A DNA stretch of 64,000 bases from Colletotrichum lupini (GCF_023278565.1 NC_064679.1:2604001-2668000); one strand, 5' to 3'. Shown: positions 33,007-43,140, counted from the first letter of the stretch. A program made the numbers and translations. Notes: a model not told the origin generated them from the letters alone.

Positions 33007-36000
33007 TCAACGGCAGGAGATCGATGACCCCACAGTCCTACAACGCAGCATAAACCTGACTGCGAATACTGGCAAGTCAATAACTGCTAGCAACTGTATG
33101 AGTGAGCTCATCCGTCTGAGAATCGGCTTGACAGGACCAGTACGAAAAAAAGTGTCAAATTCTAATAATGATTGCTTCGCCAAAGGTTCTTCCCATGAAT
33201 TGTTGTATGATTCCAAACTTGCGGCGCAGCCCTCGATAAGCGCATCAATGTAGGAGAGCTCTGAACATTGGATTAAGGAACATATCAAATCAGCCCCGGC
33301 CATTGGGAGCATTACTCAAGTTGAGGTAGCTCTTGGCCTCATGGGCACCCTGCGTCAACACCAAGGCAAAGCAGTCACCAACCCGGCCACCGGTGACAGT
33401 ATACATGAGGTCAGGACTCTTGAGAATTTCGATCCCTTCAACTGGGTCACGAACCAGGAAAAGCTTTGACGATTGCCCGTCAACATAGTCACAGACCGCA
33501 GGATAGAAAACATCGCCAAGAGGGTCAACAGCAACGAAGTAGTACTCTTCAGGGCCAGGTCCGCCGTAGTAAGGAGCCCACGCGACGACAACACTATCGG
33601 TAGGGCCATGCAGTCCAGGTTCGACGCGCAGCCTAGAAACGCCGAGCTTTGCCATGGTGGTGCCATAGTAGTGCATCAATCGCTGAGCTCCGTCGTAGAT
33701 GAGGGCGTCATTCTGATGAGCCCACAGCTCCGAGCAGAGTTCATTGTCTGGTCCGCCGGTGAGGACTGCGTACAAGTTGCCGTTGCTGCAAGAAATGATC
33801 ATGGTAGAGCCGCTAGGGTTTACAAGAAGAGAATACTCGTATCCGTCGGTATCATTGTAGCCCGAATTCGGAAGGGACTCAAGCTCATAAGAAAGGGTAG
33901 AGGAGCCCCCCTTATATTTGTGTGTAATGTCAACAATCGGGTTCGTGGGCTCGGAAGTTTGCCGATGTCCAATATGCCGCTTTGTGAAGTTGGAGGGTAG
34001 TCTAACCTTGTCAGCCCCGAGTATCTTGTGAAGCGGTAGGGATAGTAGAGGAGGCAACTCACGGTATGCATTCACGAGTCAGTGGACGATCGTCGGTATC
34101 CAACAAATTTATCTCCTTCAAACCCAAGATATCGATGTACAGTCTGTTACGCCAGCTGATTTGCGTGCTGATGCCTGTACAGCCATCCGTCTCGGCAAAT
34201 CCGCCCTGGAAGCTGCCCGTCTCAGAGAGACCGATCGAAGCTGCAACTTGAGCAACACCCTTGATGGACGGCTCATCAATGATGCCTACGGACTTATCCC
34301 AGGACGCGATCTGGAGACCACACTTGATACCTATAGGCAGACCAAGTGTCGTGGAGAGCATCAACTCACCCTCCGCTTCGAAGACCGGCTTGAAGTAGGG
34401 CTCCCAGCCACTCTTCTTGCTGTTAGCCGAGTGAACAAAGTCTATGAGCACATGGGCGTCTTGCAGACCCATCTCAGCGCCCGCCAGCAGTTTTCCCTTG
34501 GCCGCTGCTTCGACCTCAACGCGTGATCCGACGTTAATACGTGGCCCGATGGTAACAACACCGTAGGACAACCCAGGTAGACCCACGTTGATCAAGTCAT
34601 TGTAGAACTCCTCCTTGTATGTGATCTGGGCATCGATCCCTATCTTTAGAACAAACTTGATATCCGTCCTGATGTCGACTTCGCCCTCGAGAAACCCGCC
34701 AAGAGGAGTCCAGCGGGCTCGGCCAGCGATTTTGGCGTTGCCAGACGCACCGCATCCGACGCAGAAAATGTTCATGTATCCGTTAACCGTCTTCTCAGGG
34801 TCCTCCTCCTGAGAACCTAGCGCTTTCAGAAGGATCGAATCACCCCATGGGGATTTGACCTGCTTGGTCTTGGGATCGGTGAGCGTTTTTCCATCGGGGT
34901 TCGAAGACTTGGAGTCGGGTAGCTGCCAGGAGATATCTTTGTTGATGGAACCTCCGATTGAGAGAATTTGTTGCGTGGCGTGGTAAATTGCCTCAAGGGG
35001 CTTCACTATGACGTCTAGGAAAGACCAGAATGAGCGCCCGCGGAGATGCCGGCGTTGTTTCCAGAAGGTGTCCTCTGGATCAATGTCGTACTTGAAATCC
35101 TCTGGAATAGACTCCTGGATGAACTGAGGGGCGATTTCCTGAACGAATCTGATACTCTCGGCGCTCAAATCGGTGTACCCTAGGTCATCATCGAGATCCT
35201 CGTCGAAGTAATCACCAAGACAGGCCGTTGGAAGTCGGTACTTGGTGTCAACCGGAGCGTCGCAGTTGCGTGATGCCTGCAAACTGGTGGAGTTCCCCGT
35301 AGAGGAGCTGTTTGAGAGTGGACTGCCAGGAGTTCCGGGCAAAGCAGTTGAAATAGGCACAGGTGAAGTTGATCCGGTCGTGCCAGGGGCAACATATTCT
35401 ACAGAAGAAGCGGAAATAGGATCGAATGGACTACTGCCAGATGTGGCGGCCGGTGCGGATCCCCATGTGAATGTTGGTTCAGAGGCTGAGGAAGGTTGCG
35501 GGTGGTGCCCTCGAGGTGTCCAACGGCCCCATTCGGTTTCACCGACAGTGATAATATCGTCAGGGTGACTAGGAGTTCCGGAGGCTGTTACAACGAAATC
35601 AAATTCCTGAAACTTGAGTGAAGATACGCGGAAGAAACAGCGGTCGCCTTTCTTGTAATCACCGCAACCTTTGGCGAAGGCGACCAAGATCAGGCCGTCA
35701 TCAGTGTTCCAGGTGTCCGCGGCATTCTGATATCCGTCTTGGCTGCCAAACGAGATGACCAGATTTGATGAGTCGTATGTGACGACAGCTACATGATCGC
35801 AATGGTCCAGGTTTACCGACGGAGCAGTGAAGTGGTAGGTGACAAAGGCATAGGCTCCTGCCTTGGCCGGATCTACTCTATTGCGTGAGCTCATCGGGTT
35901 TATGAGGATAGGTTTGCATCTTCTACTTACCACCAACCCCGTAGTACATCTTGGAACCCTTGCTGGGAGGAATAGGGATGACGTTGGCCGCCGGCTTTGT

Positions 36001-36240
36001 ATCGCACGACCAATGGATATTTGGCGACAGGGTGACGTGGGGCCCATCGTGAGCAAATGTCGCGGTTTGTTCTCCTATAAAACCAAACCTATTTGCCTGT
36101 TCTGTGGGATATGGGCAAGGCGTAGGGAGAATAGTCTTAGTAAAGTTGCCGTTGCTACCGGGTGCAGATGAAGCCGGATATGCGCTTGCGGCGCCAGCTA
36201 TAGCTACTAGCAATGCGGCTCGCATCTTGAGTAACATCAT
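33007..36240 (-). CDS. Large secreted fungal protein of DUF7029/DUF7223 type
   Basis: A predicted secreted protein of unknown function. Exons read: 35931-36240, 34063-35875, 33316-34001 and a probable last exon 33007-33260, about 1020 aa. If the last intron is not used, the protein stops at 33290 with 944 aa. The start MMLLKMRAALLVAIAGAASA is a clear signal peptide; ATGs at 36261 and 36225 are alternatives. After the signal, LSPNIHWSCDTK and YHFTAPSVNLDHCDHVAVVTY with FAKGCGDYKKGDRCFFRVSS form a Cys-containing N-terminal domain. A Ser/Thr/Pro-rich linker follows, then a second domain (FLDVIVKPLEAIYHATQQIL, PWGDSILLKALGS, IFCVGCGASGNAKIAGRARW) and a C-terminal Gly-rich part. I recall these as domains of unknown function in secreted ascomycete proteins; the accession names are from memory. 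Confidence 0.8.
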
Positions 36241-36641
36241 GGCGCCCGGTCGAGAATCCAAAGACTAAGTGAGTGACTGAATTAGCATAAATGATGAACG
36301 ATAAGCAATGAGACCCTGTGAGGCGTAAATGAGTGTGGAGGTCAGCTTGGCAGAAAGACATACGGAGTATTTGCTACATGGGCTGGGACTTCCTTGAAAT
36401 GTTATAACCATCGATAGTAGTGTAATGCTTCTCTTCAATGTGATCTCAACAAAGACGTAGTGTGAGATGTCACCAGAGGCTGGATGTCAGGGAGAATTCC
36501 GTAATTCAAAAGTTGTTTCTTGAAGCCAAGACAAGAGATTCCTCTCTCATCAAAATCAGCCGTCGACAATTCCGACGGCGTATAGGGGCAGAATGCCGTG
36601 GAGCACTTTTCAGCTACAACTATCATAAGAGCCAGTGGTCT
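36241..36641. other. Upstream region of the secreted-protein gene
   Basis: About 400 bp; likely promoter of the minus-strand gene starting at 36240. No clear TATA box seen. Confidence 0.4.
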
Positions 36642-37085
36642 TCACATTGCGAGACTCACGGCTTCGACAACATGAATGTCCCAAGACGGATCACCAGGCA
36701 AAAGAGACACAAGGCAATCCCAGAGGTGCTCAACTGAAAATGGCTTTCCCATTCCGCACGAAATTTGCCGTTCGAATGATATCCCACGGCTGATCAGACT
36801 TGTCACATTTATCCCTTGCGCCAAGCCAGCCACACATACACAGTCAGTAGTTAAATGGGCTGCTAATGATGCCTTCTGTCTAGCTGATGAATGTGATGAC
36901 ATCCGTATACCTTTCACAGATCTCAGCGCACGAATACTTTGAAGATCGCTAAGTGACTCGTCAATGCACGCGCGAAGAATATTCTCACCTCTCAGACTAC
37001 ATTCTGAAAGCCTCTCTCTAGCAAAGCGATCGAACTCGCGATACCAACGCCGGATAATCTCTTCAAGGACGATATCCGGTTCCAA
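36642..37085 (-). CDS. Possible hypothetical protein or exon
   Basis: An open frame of about 147 codons reading MEPDIVLEEIIRRWYREF onward, with an amphipathic, charged N-terminal part (ARERLSECSLRGENILRACI) and ending VVEAVSLAM. Splice-like signals occur just upstream (GTGAGT donor at about 37168) and inside (GTGAGA, GTATAC), so it may be part of a multi-exon gene. I recognise no family. The upstream candidate exons do not join in a good frame, so this is weak. Confidence 0.28.
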   Translation of the reverse strand: MEPDIVLEEIIRRWYREFDRFARERLSECSLRGENILRACIDESLSDLQSIRALRSVKGIRMSSHSSARQKASLAAHLTTDCVCVAGLAQGINVTSLISRGISFERQISCGMGKPFSVEHLWDCLVSLLPGDPSWDIHVVEAVSLAM

Positions 37086-37252
37086 ACATGTACATGCACT
37101 TGACCAAATGTGACAGCACCAATTGAGAATGCCAGAACAGAAAGCTCCTGGACTTCAGCACGACTCACCTCAGCGGAAGCAGGGTACGCCGGTTCAAACA
37201 ACTGCATTCTTCGTTACACTAAAACAAGCTTAAATCTTAGCTGGATTTGCAG

Positions 37253-37588
37253 AATTGGAATTGGAAAGTCCCTTACCATTCCTGCGAGAATCTAGACGAA
37301 ATGCCATACCACTTTGCGGTTCAAAGGACAGCACAATATTGGCCAGCTGATGATAACCAGTTCTTGGCGGTTTTCATTTTGGCTTGACAGCCGTGGTCGC
37401 CATGACCGAACTGCGGCTGAGGTCTCAGCCACGTTTCTCACGTTGATAGTAACGGAATTGCTATGGCACCTGTACTCCCCATATCGCCTTACAATGGCGT
37501 ACACTATAACCCACGTGTCATTCACGCGTTGGAAAAGTCTCAATACACAGGCTTCCAAGTACAAAGGAACCTTGAGAGTGGATACGAG
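37253..37588 (+). pseudogene. Possible degraded coding exon with three TGA stops
   Basis: A single frame starts after an acceptor-like TTTGCAG (ending 37252) and ends at a donor-like GAG|GTGAGT (37588/37589). It spans 112 codons and looks coding (PYHFAVQRTAQYWPADDNQF; PISPYNGVHYNPRVIHALEK) but carries TGA at 37385, 37403 and 37418. Each TGA could derive from CGA (Arg) by one C-to-T change. Surroundings are AT-richer than the flanking genes. I cannot name a parent gene, so the relic interpretation is an inference; chance is possible. Confidence 0.28.
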
Positions 37589-38085
37589 GTGAGTTTCGCT
37601 ATACTGTTGTGCAAATCGCACTGAAGAAAGAGGAATTAGGTGAATACCATGGATTCCTCCTAATTATGTAAGTCGGAATGGCCAGTGGGTTACATTGGAA
37701 GCTTTCTCTTCGTTATTAGGCGCTCTCGGAATTTTAAGTAACTCTTAATAATATGTTCATACATTTTTAACGAACTTGGTGTAGAATTATCATGTTGATC
37801 GTACCACGGAAGAAAATGGAGGACGGGGGCCAAATTATCATCAAAATCGCCCTTAGCAGTTGAGGTTACAACAAGACCGCTTATCTAAGACGTGCGGCAC
37901 AGTTCTTTATCCTCTTCTAGCCTGTTTGCCGTTTTCCATCCTCGCTTTTCATGTTTCTGAACACTTTTGGCTCAACTCTTGGACAGCAAGTATAATTTCA
38001 AACACTTCCTTCTCTAGAAACCAAAAAACGCCGAGGTGGAAAGCGGGCACGCCGTTAGGGTATTTGACCACAACACGAAGACGAG
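37589..38085. other. AT-richer intergenic stretch
   Basis: Roughly 500 bp of lower-GC sequence before the gene at 38086, with no supported feature beyond its probable promoter. Confidence 0.4.
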
Positions 38086-38784
38086 ATGCGGACGCTTGAC
38101 CAAGTCGAGTACTCTGAGGAGGCTACAGTCGCCGCCGTGACCGACTTTTACGTCTTTCTGACCAAAATGTACCTTCCCGAGTCGGCTGTCGTGCACCCGC
38201 CGCCTGGAGGGTGGCCAACGTTAGCCTCTGATTTACAAGGCCTGGGGAAGTCAGACGAGGTACTGAGCCTACTTTCACACCTACCGTACATCCGCCAAGA
38301 TCTCGACGACAATGAGATACCAGAAATCACCCCTGGAGGTCGTTGGGTAGACTGGCGCATGTCCAGCACCTGGGTACGCGACGGCGGCAGCGACATCGAC
38401 GAGCTTCGCACCATCACCGAGGGCCCCGCCATCACGGAGCACGTACCCGAGAGCGTCGTCGGGCTGACGATGAGCGAGCACCACACCTTCTTGATTGATA
38501 CGGAGCTCGGCGTCATCTACTGGCCAGAGTGTCCCGGCCGGCTCCGCGACGGGCCCCGGTGCATCGAGGACGACCCGTACGATTACTGCGACGATGAGGA
38601 AGACGCCGAGTGGCGTGCCGACGGCGCCGCGTGGTCTGTCGCCGACTTCTTCAAGGTGCTCAAGGCCGAGTACCGCTTGCTGCGCTGGGTGCCGTGTAAC
38701 GAGTACGAGGTCTTGGATTCGGAGAGCGCGATGACGAGGAATCCTATTCCGGCGCTGCAGGAGGTCTACCGGCGCCACGGTTAG
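38086..38784 (+). CDS. Uncharacterised fungal protein
   Basis: Single exon, 232 aa, from MRTLDQVEYSEEATVAAVTDF to PALQEVYRRHG. The N-terminal helix-rich part has YVFLTKMYLPESAVVHPPPGGWP and LLSHLPYIRQDLDDNEIPEITPGGRWVDW. The middle holds VVGLTMSEHHTFLIDTELGVIYWPECPG, an acidic patch DDPYDYCDDEEDAEW, and WSVADFFKVLKAEYRLLRWVP. This order recalls multi-copy proteins I have seen in Sordariomycetes, loosely like SMI1/KNR4 (SUKH) folds, but I cannot confirm membership. No signal peptide. GC-rich codon choice contrasts with the AT-rich flank upstream. Confidence 0.8.
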   Translation: MRTLDQVEYSEEATVAAVTDFYVFLTKMYLPESAVVHPPPGGWPTLASDLQGLGKSDEVLSLLSHLPYIRQDLDDNEIPEITPGGRWVDWRMSSTWVRDGGSDIDELRTITEGPAITEHVPESVVGLTMSEHHTFLIDTELGVIYWPECPGRLRDGPRCIEDDPYDYCDDEEDAEWRADGAAWSVADFFKVLKAEYRLLRWVPCNEYEVLDSESAMTRNPIPALQEVYRRHG

Positions 38785-39272
38785 CCCAATTCGCAAGAGT
38801 ATCGAAAGGAGGAGTGCCTTGAGGAGACGAAGGCGGTTATGATTGCAATTGAGCAGGCAGGGTATGAGGAGGAAGGGCGCACTTAGATTTCATACGAATA
38901 AGGTGTGCTCATTTGCGTGCTTACTGGTATCAGGCTCGTTTCTTAGCCGCGTTCGCTATTGTTGAGAGCCATACGCCGAATGAGCTGGTTACTCCGGTAA
39001 AAGAGTAAATAAGTGATTCTCACAAGCGTAGGTTACATTGGGCCTCGTGTAAAGCAGCCTCTATGCTTATCATGTTTTGATTACATATTCATTGGTCTCG
39101 TGTATATATGGCTTAATGGCGTGAACAGCCTCCTGACTAAATCCGCCCTCGTCTCTTAACTTCTGACCACCATCTCTTGCCTGGCCTGTCTTCCTCAATA
39201 TTTTCCTGGCCTCTTTTATCAATATCACCCTAATTTCCTCTTCGAGTTCCGTCAAGTGACGGTTCAGACTTT
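38785..39272. other. Intergenic, convergent 3' regions
   Basis: About 490 bp of 3' flank on both sides; nothing supported. Confidence 0.4.
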
Positions 39273-39824
39273 TCAAGCAGTCCACCTCTTAGTCTTGGCG
39301 GCAGGAGCCGGGCAGGGAGTTGTGTTTTCCGGGTCAAAGATATCGTCTCCAACCCAGACGGGCCAGACCTCGTTGATGACGGCCCGCGAAGCATTGTTCT
39401 TGGCAGCGTAGACGTTGATGAACATGGTGTCGGTGGCCATTGTATTGGGCAGGCCGTCGGGGCCGAACAGCTGCACAAAGGTGAAGTTGCCCTGGGCGCC
39501 GCACACCTTGCCAGTGACGGTGGGTTTGCCCCAGCCGTAGCCTTCGACCTCGTAGTCGGTGATGAAGTCCGCGGTCGAGGACTGGACGTAGAGGCCAGCG
39601 TAGGGGGGATCGACGCGGTTGAAAAGGAAGGAGAATCTGGCGTGGGGCGTGCCTGAGAGAGAGGTGATTTCGGGAGCGCCGTAGGTGGTGACGTCGCCAT
39701 CCGTGTGGTTGTACCAGCCGCCGTGGTTGTATTGAGGCCAGGTATTGAGCGTTGGGGTGTCAGCTGCGGCAGCTGCCGTAGCAGCGACGGCGAGGCCTAC
39801 GGCGATGGAGGGAAAATTGACCAT
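39273..39824 (-). CDS. Small secreted protein, unknown function
   Basis: Single exon, 183 aa, starting MVNFPSIAVGLAVAATAAAAA, a typical signal peptide (cleavage near residue 20-22). An in-frame ATG 16 codons upstream (39872) would bury the signal and is not chosen. The mature part is aromatic-rich (TWPQYNHGGWYNHTDGD). It has a repeated beta-like pattern (ARFSFLFNRVDPPYAGLYVQ; DYEVEGYGWGKPTVTGKVCG), several N-glycosylation sequons (NHT, NFT, NAS, NTT) and only two cysteines. The C-terminus is NTTPCPAPAAKTKRW. No homologue is recalled. Secretion and small size make it effector-like, but that label is an inference. A TATA box sits about 100 bp upstream. Confidence 0.82.
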   Translation of the reverse strand: MVNFPSIAVGLAVAATAAAAADTPTLNTWPQYNHGGWYNHTDGDVTTYGAPEITSLSGTPHARFSFLFNRVDPPYAGLYVQSSTADFITDYEVEGYGWGKPTVTGKVCGAQGNFTFVQLFGPDGLPNTMATDTMFINVYAAKNNASRAVINEVWPVWVGDDIFDPENTTPCPAPAAKTKRWTA

Positions 39825-39923
39825 TTTGAGAGTAGATGAGAAGAAAGTGAGGTGTTGGAGAAGGATTGTCACGATGGGGAGCAGATGAGGGCATCAATCG
39901 AAAGCTCACGAGAGGTATATGAT

Positions 39924-39931
39924 TATTTATA
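39924..39931 (-). promoter_or_regulatory. TATA box
   Basis: TATAAATA on the minus strand, exactly 100 bp upstream of the ATG at 39824, a plausible core promoter distance for the small secreted protein gene. Confidence 0.6.
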
Positions 39932-41057
39932 CTCGAATACAGTCAAGCCCGGGATGTAACTCATGAGTCTAGCCATGCTATTCAGCCTTTTGCCCCTCTA
40001 CGAGGTCTTGGCAAGAATAGGCAGAAGGGCGGGTATTGCAGATTTCATCGTAGTGCCTCCAAGCTCGACCAGGGCCTGCCGCCCGAGTCTGATGCTATCA
40101 TGCCACGAACACGAGCGCGACGGGTAAGACTCCCAAGTTGGGGTTAGCCGTGGAGATTTTGGTACCGAGATCTGATTTTTGATTACTCCATAATGGTTCA
40201 TGGAGAGTATCTCGAGCAGAGGAGTACGTGGTAAGGGAGTTGGGAACAAAGCGAATGGCTCTCTCAACTACTGAGCCGTTGAGCAGAAAGAAAGGACATA
40301 GCTTGAGGTTTAGCAAAGACCAAAGTTCTTTCTGCAATCGTGACTGAGGTCGTTGAAAGAGGAAGGTGTTTTTGCTACGAAGCGAAGATGCTTACGTCCA
40401 CGAATACGATCTGACTGCTTCAGGGATTAACACGGGCAAAGATATCATAGGCCGCCCTGCCCGCTGCATCCACCCGGGCACAGGGAGTAAGCCAAAGGAC
40501 GTGCATTCTGCGGAACCTAAACACTATTTCCCGTCCGTCCCGTTGGAGGCCAAATCGTCTCTTGTTTTGACTCTCTTTGCATCAGATCTTGATCAACCTA
40601 GCCTTGGCTGATCAGACGGACAACAGGCCCCGACCACTTCGTCTCTGCCTCCAGGTCTGCTCATCCCTGCTTCCCATCACCATACCTTACTTCAGCTGCT
40701 CTTCGGTCCGAACTATCGCCGTCAGTCTCCATGCAGTCGCGTCCCAGCTAATCCATGGCACAGGTTGCAGGACAACCAGGCACACCCCAGAGTTCAGCTC
40801 TTTTGCGCAACTGGTATCTCCCAACGGCCCAATAAGCAGCGCCAATTGCAAGAACAGCTTCTGTCTGTCACTGCTGGCGAATCACGTCCAGTTTCAGGAC
40901 ACTAATCGGCCAGCTCTACTCCAAACCAGCAGCGCTACGGCGCATCATATTGCGACGTCAATCGCACCAAAGACATCTTTGCTGCTTGCGGCGTTACCGA
41001 TCTTGAATCATTGCTGTGACTGTGAGGAAGCCCCGGTCAAGCTGAGCTGAACATACA

Positions 41058-41079
41058 GTACCTACCTATCCGTAGGTAC
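41058..41079. repeat. Inverted repeat GTACCTAC/GTAGGTAC
   Basis: Two perfect 8-bp arms (41058-41065 and 41072-41079) with a 6-nt loop, about 240 bp upstream of the PLC-X gene. Similar GTACCT/AGGTAC stretches recur in other gene-free parts of the window (for example about 13106 and 54978). Confidence 0.6.
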
Positions 41080-41317
41080 GAAGTACCTTGCTCGCGCCGA
41101 CTCGGCATGCATCCCGCGACGAGACATTCAGAATCCCACCCAGCCAACCGTTGCAACGCCCTTTCCTTGGCCGTAGGTCAGCCCAGCTCCAAAAGAGCCC
41201 CATTTTACATGCAAGTAACGGCCCTCCCAAGCCTTCCAAGACGGCTCTGTACCCCGGAACACGCGTACATGAAGCCCGCCGAGGGGCTCTAAACCCCCGT
41301 GAAAATCCTCCTCCACG

Positions 41318-42796
41318 ATGGGTAACTGCTTCTCACTTCTTCTCCCCTCCCCCTCCTCTCCCTTGCTCGAGACCACCGCCATGACGAACCTCACCATCCG
41401 CAACCTCACGGCCCTGCCAGTCACCCTCAAGCGTGTCGAACGCTTCGAGGGCGAGAGGAAGCGCACCGGAGACTTCCTGGGCAACACCTTTGGTACCATT
41501 GGCTCCTTAATGAATGCGACCAACTTCACCACCAAAGAGACCCACGCAAAGGGAGATGCCCACCAGACCGAGGATGTCGATGTTCATGTCGAGCCATTCG
41601 CCATCAGCGGCACCGAGATTGGCGCACCAGATATTGGAAATCACGATGTCGTTCGTCTCCAGTTCGAAATTGAGGGCCACCGTTATGAGATTGACGCCCC
41701 GAGCCCCACCAACCGCTCTTCCGTCATGAAGAAGCTCGACGATGCGCCTCTGGAGCTGACGGCCGTCTACGTGGCCAATGGCGCATTCCTCGCCATCATG
41801 TCGTCCGCAAACCTCAATGCCTGGATGCACGAGCTGCGCGACGAATACCCGCTACCCCTCCTCTCCATCCCCGGCACCCACAACTCGCCGACGTGTTACA
41901 CGGCGCTGCCCTCCGTCCGCTGCCAGGCCGTCGGCGTCCGCGAGCAGCTCGACAACGGCGTCCGCTTCCTCGACATCAGAGTCTCCGTCTCCCAGGACAA
42001 CGACGACCTCGCCCTCGTCCACTCCGCCTTCCCCATCTCCCTGACCGGCAACAAGTACTTTGCCGACATGCTCTCCGACATCTACGCCTATCTGGACGCC
42101 AACCCCTCCGAGACGGTCCTCATGTCCGTCAAGCGCGAGGGCACGGGCAAGGGCAACGACGAGCAGCTCAGCCGCTACCTCCGCGACCGCTACGTCGGCC
42201 GCGACGCCCACAGGTGGTTCGTCGAGCCGCGAATCCCGCCCCTTGGCGACTGTCGCGGCCGCATCGTGCTCATCCGCCGCTTCGGCCTCGACGAACCCCT
42301 GCGCGGCGAGCACGACGGCCGCGGCTGGGCCATTGACGCCCAGAACTGGCCCGACAACTGCGAGGACGGCACCGTCGGCGGCGGCCTCATCCGCGTCCAG
42401 GACTTTTACGAAATCGACCAGTCGACAAACGTAGAGAAGAAGATCAACTTCTCCCACGGCCAGCTCGAGCGCGCCGCCGAGCAGCTCTTCCACCTCCCCG
42501 GCATGCCCGACTTCAACGCCGACGCACCGCCGCTGCCCTTCTTTGTCAACTTTTTGAGCGCGAGCAACTTCTTCAACGCCACCTGCTGGCCGGAGCGCAT
42601 CGCCGCCAAAGTGAACCCGGCCGTCATCGAGTACCTCTGCATACGCCACGGCGAGCCAGGCAAGGGTCCGCACCAGCTCAATGTCGGCGACGCGGCGACG
42701 GGCATCATTGTCACGGACTGGGTTGGCGCGCACGGCGATTGGGATTTGATCAGGTGTATCGTGGGCATGAACGCGCGTCTGCAGCTCAAGCACTAG
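41318..42796 (+). CDS. Phosphatidylinositol-specific phospholipase C X-domain protein
   Basis: Single exon, 492 aa. The C-terminal two thirds are a PLC-X catalytic domain of the single-domain, bacterial-like type. LLSIPGTHNSPT carries the first catalytic His (His188). RFLDIRVSV carries Asp219 and Arg221. LVHSAFPI carries the second His (His235). These agree with the two-histidine acid-base mechanism of PI-PLC. Later conserved pieces are GRIVLIRRFGLDE, IQVQD-like IRVQDFYEI and LPFFVNFLSASNFF. The N-terminal 150 residues form an unassigned beta-rich region. The first ATG gives MGNCFS, a good N-myristoylation context with an adjacent Cys for palmitoylation, suggesting membrane anchoring (inference). 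An internal ATG at residue 22 (MTNLTIRN) is an alternative start that would lose this. Confidence 0.85.
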   Translation: MGNCFSLLLPSPSSPLLETTAMTNLTIRNLTALPVTLKRVERFEGERKRTGDFLGNTFGTIGSLMNATNFTTKETHAKGDAHQTEDVDVHVEPFAISGTEIGAPDIGNHDVVRLQFEIEGHRYEIDAPSPTNRSSVMKKLDDAPLELTAVYVANGAFLAIMSSANLNAWMHELRDEYPLPLLSIPGTHNSPTCYTALPSVRCQAVGVREQLDNGVRFLDIRVSVSQDNDDLALVHSAFPISLTGNKYFADMLSDIYAYLDANPSETVLMSVKREGTGKGNDEQLSRYLRDRYVGRDAHRWFVEPRIPPLGDCRGRIVLIRRFGLDEPLRGEHDGRGWAIDAQNWPDNCEDGTVGGGLIRVQDFYEIDQSTNVEKKINFSHGQLERAAEQLFHLPGMPDFNADAPPLPFFVNFLSASNFFNATCWPERIAAKVNPAVIEYLCIRHGEPGKGPHQLNVGDAATGIIVTDWVGAHGDWDLIRCIVGMNARLQLKH

Positions 42797-43051
42797 GTGT
42801 GTCTGTGCCGCAGTGTGCGATTGGAGACTGGCGCAAGGGTTGTGGATATCAAGGGAGGCAAGGCATCATTGTTACACGATCAGAAAGCGAAGCGACAGAA
42901 AAAATGCGATGAAAATATCATGTTTTATTATTGAGTCATCAGACTAAGGAAGATAGATCAGGTGTCATTGAAGAGTCCAGGTTCCTAGAAGTTGTCATGT
43001 TAGCGAAGTGCTTTGCTAAAGTAATGGCAAAACAAAATGTAAAAATGACAG

Positions 43052-43140
43052 GTCTCGATCAGTTCTCCAAGGTGAATCGGTTTATGTTTTCTCTTTCATG
43101 ATATTCAGTACTAGAGCTAATAAAAGGTCATCCGTGAGAC
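43052..43140 (-). ncRNA. Box C/D snoRNA (cluster member 5), 18S rRNA guide
   Basis: The terminal stem GTCTC (43140-43136) pairs with GAGAC (43056-43052). The C box is the variant GGATGA (43133-43128), D' is CTGA (43108-43105), C' is ATGAAAG-like, and D is CTGA (43062-43059). The 12 nt TATTAGCTCTAG (43122-43111), just before D', are complementary to CTAGAGCTAATA, a universally conserved 5' segment of 18S rRNA. The C box variant lowers certainty. The guide before D (CACCTTGGAGAA) is unassigned. Confidence 0.72.

Larger units (their letters stand above)
39825..41317. other. Intergenic between divergent secreted-protein and PLC-X genes
   Basis: 1.5 kb with no supported gene; frames at 40577-41050 and 41088-41384 are pyrimidine-rich leader-like sequence. 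An 8-bp inverted repeat is at 41058-41079. Confidence 0.45.

Noticed and set aside
40577..41050. 157-codon plus-strand frame upstream of PLC-X
   Set aside because: CT-rich leader composition and no homologue; more likely promoter/leader.
42869..42945. Sixth C/D snoRNA on the minus strand (CTGATGA near 42940, CTGA near 42880)
   Set aside because: Boxes are present, but no complementary terminal stem and no flanking intron signals were found.
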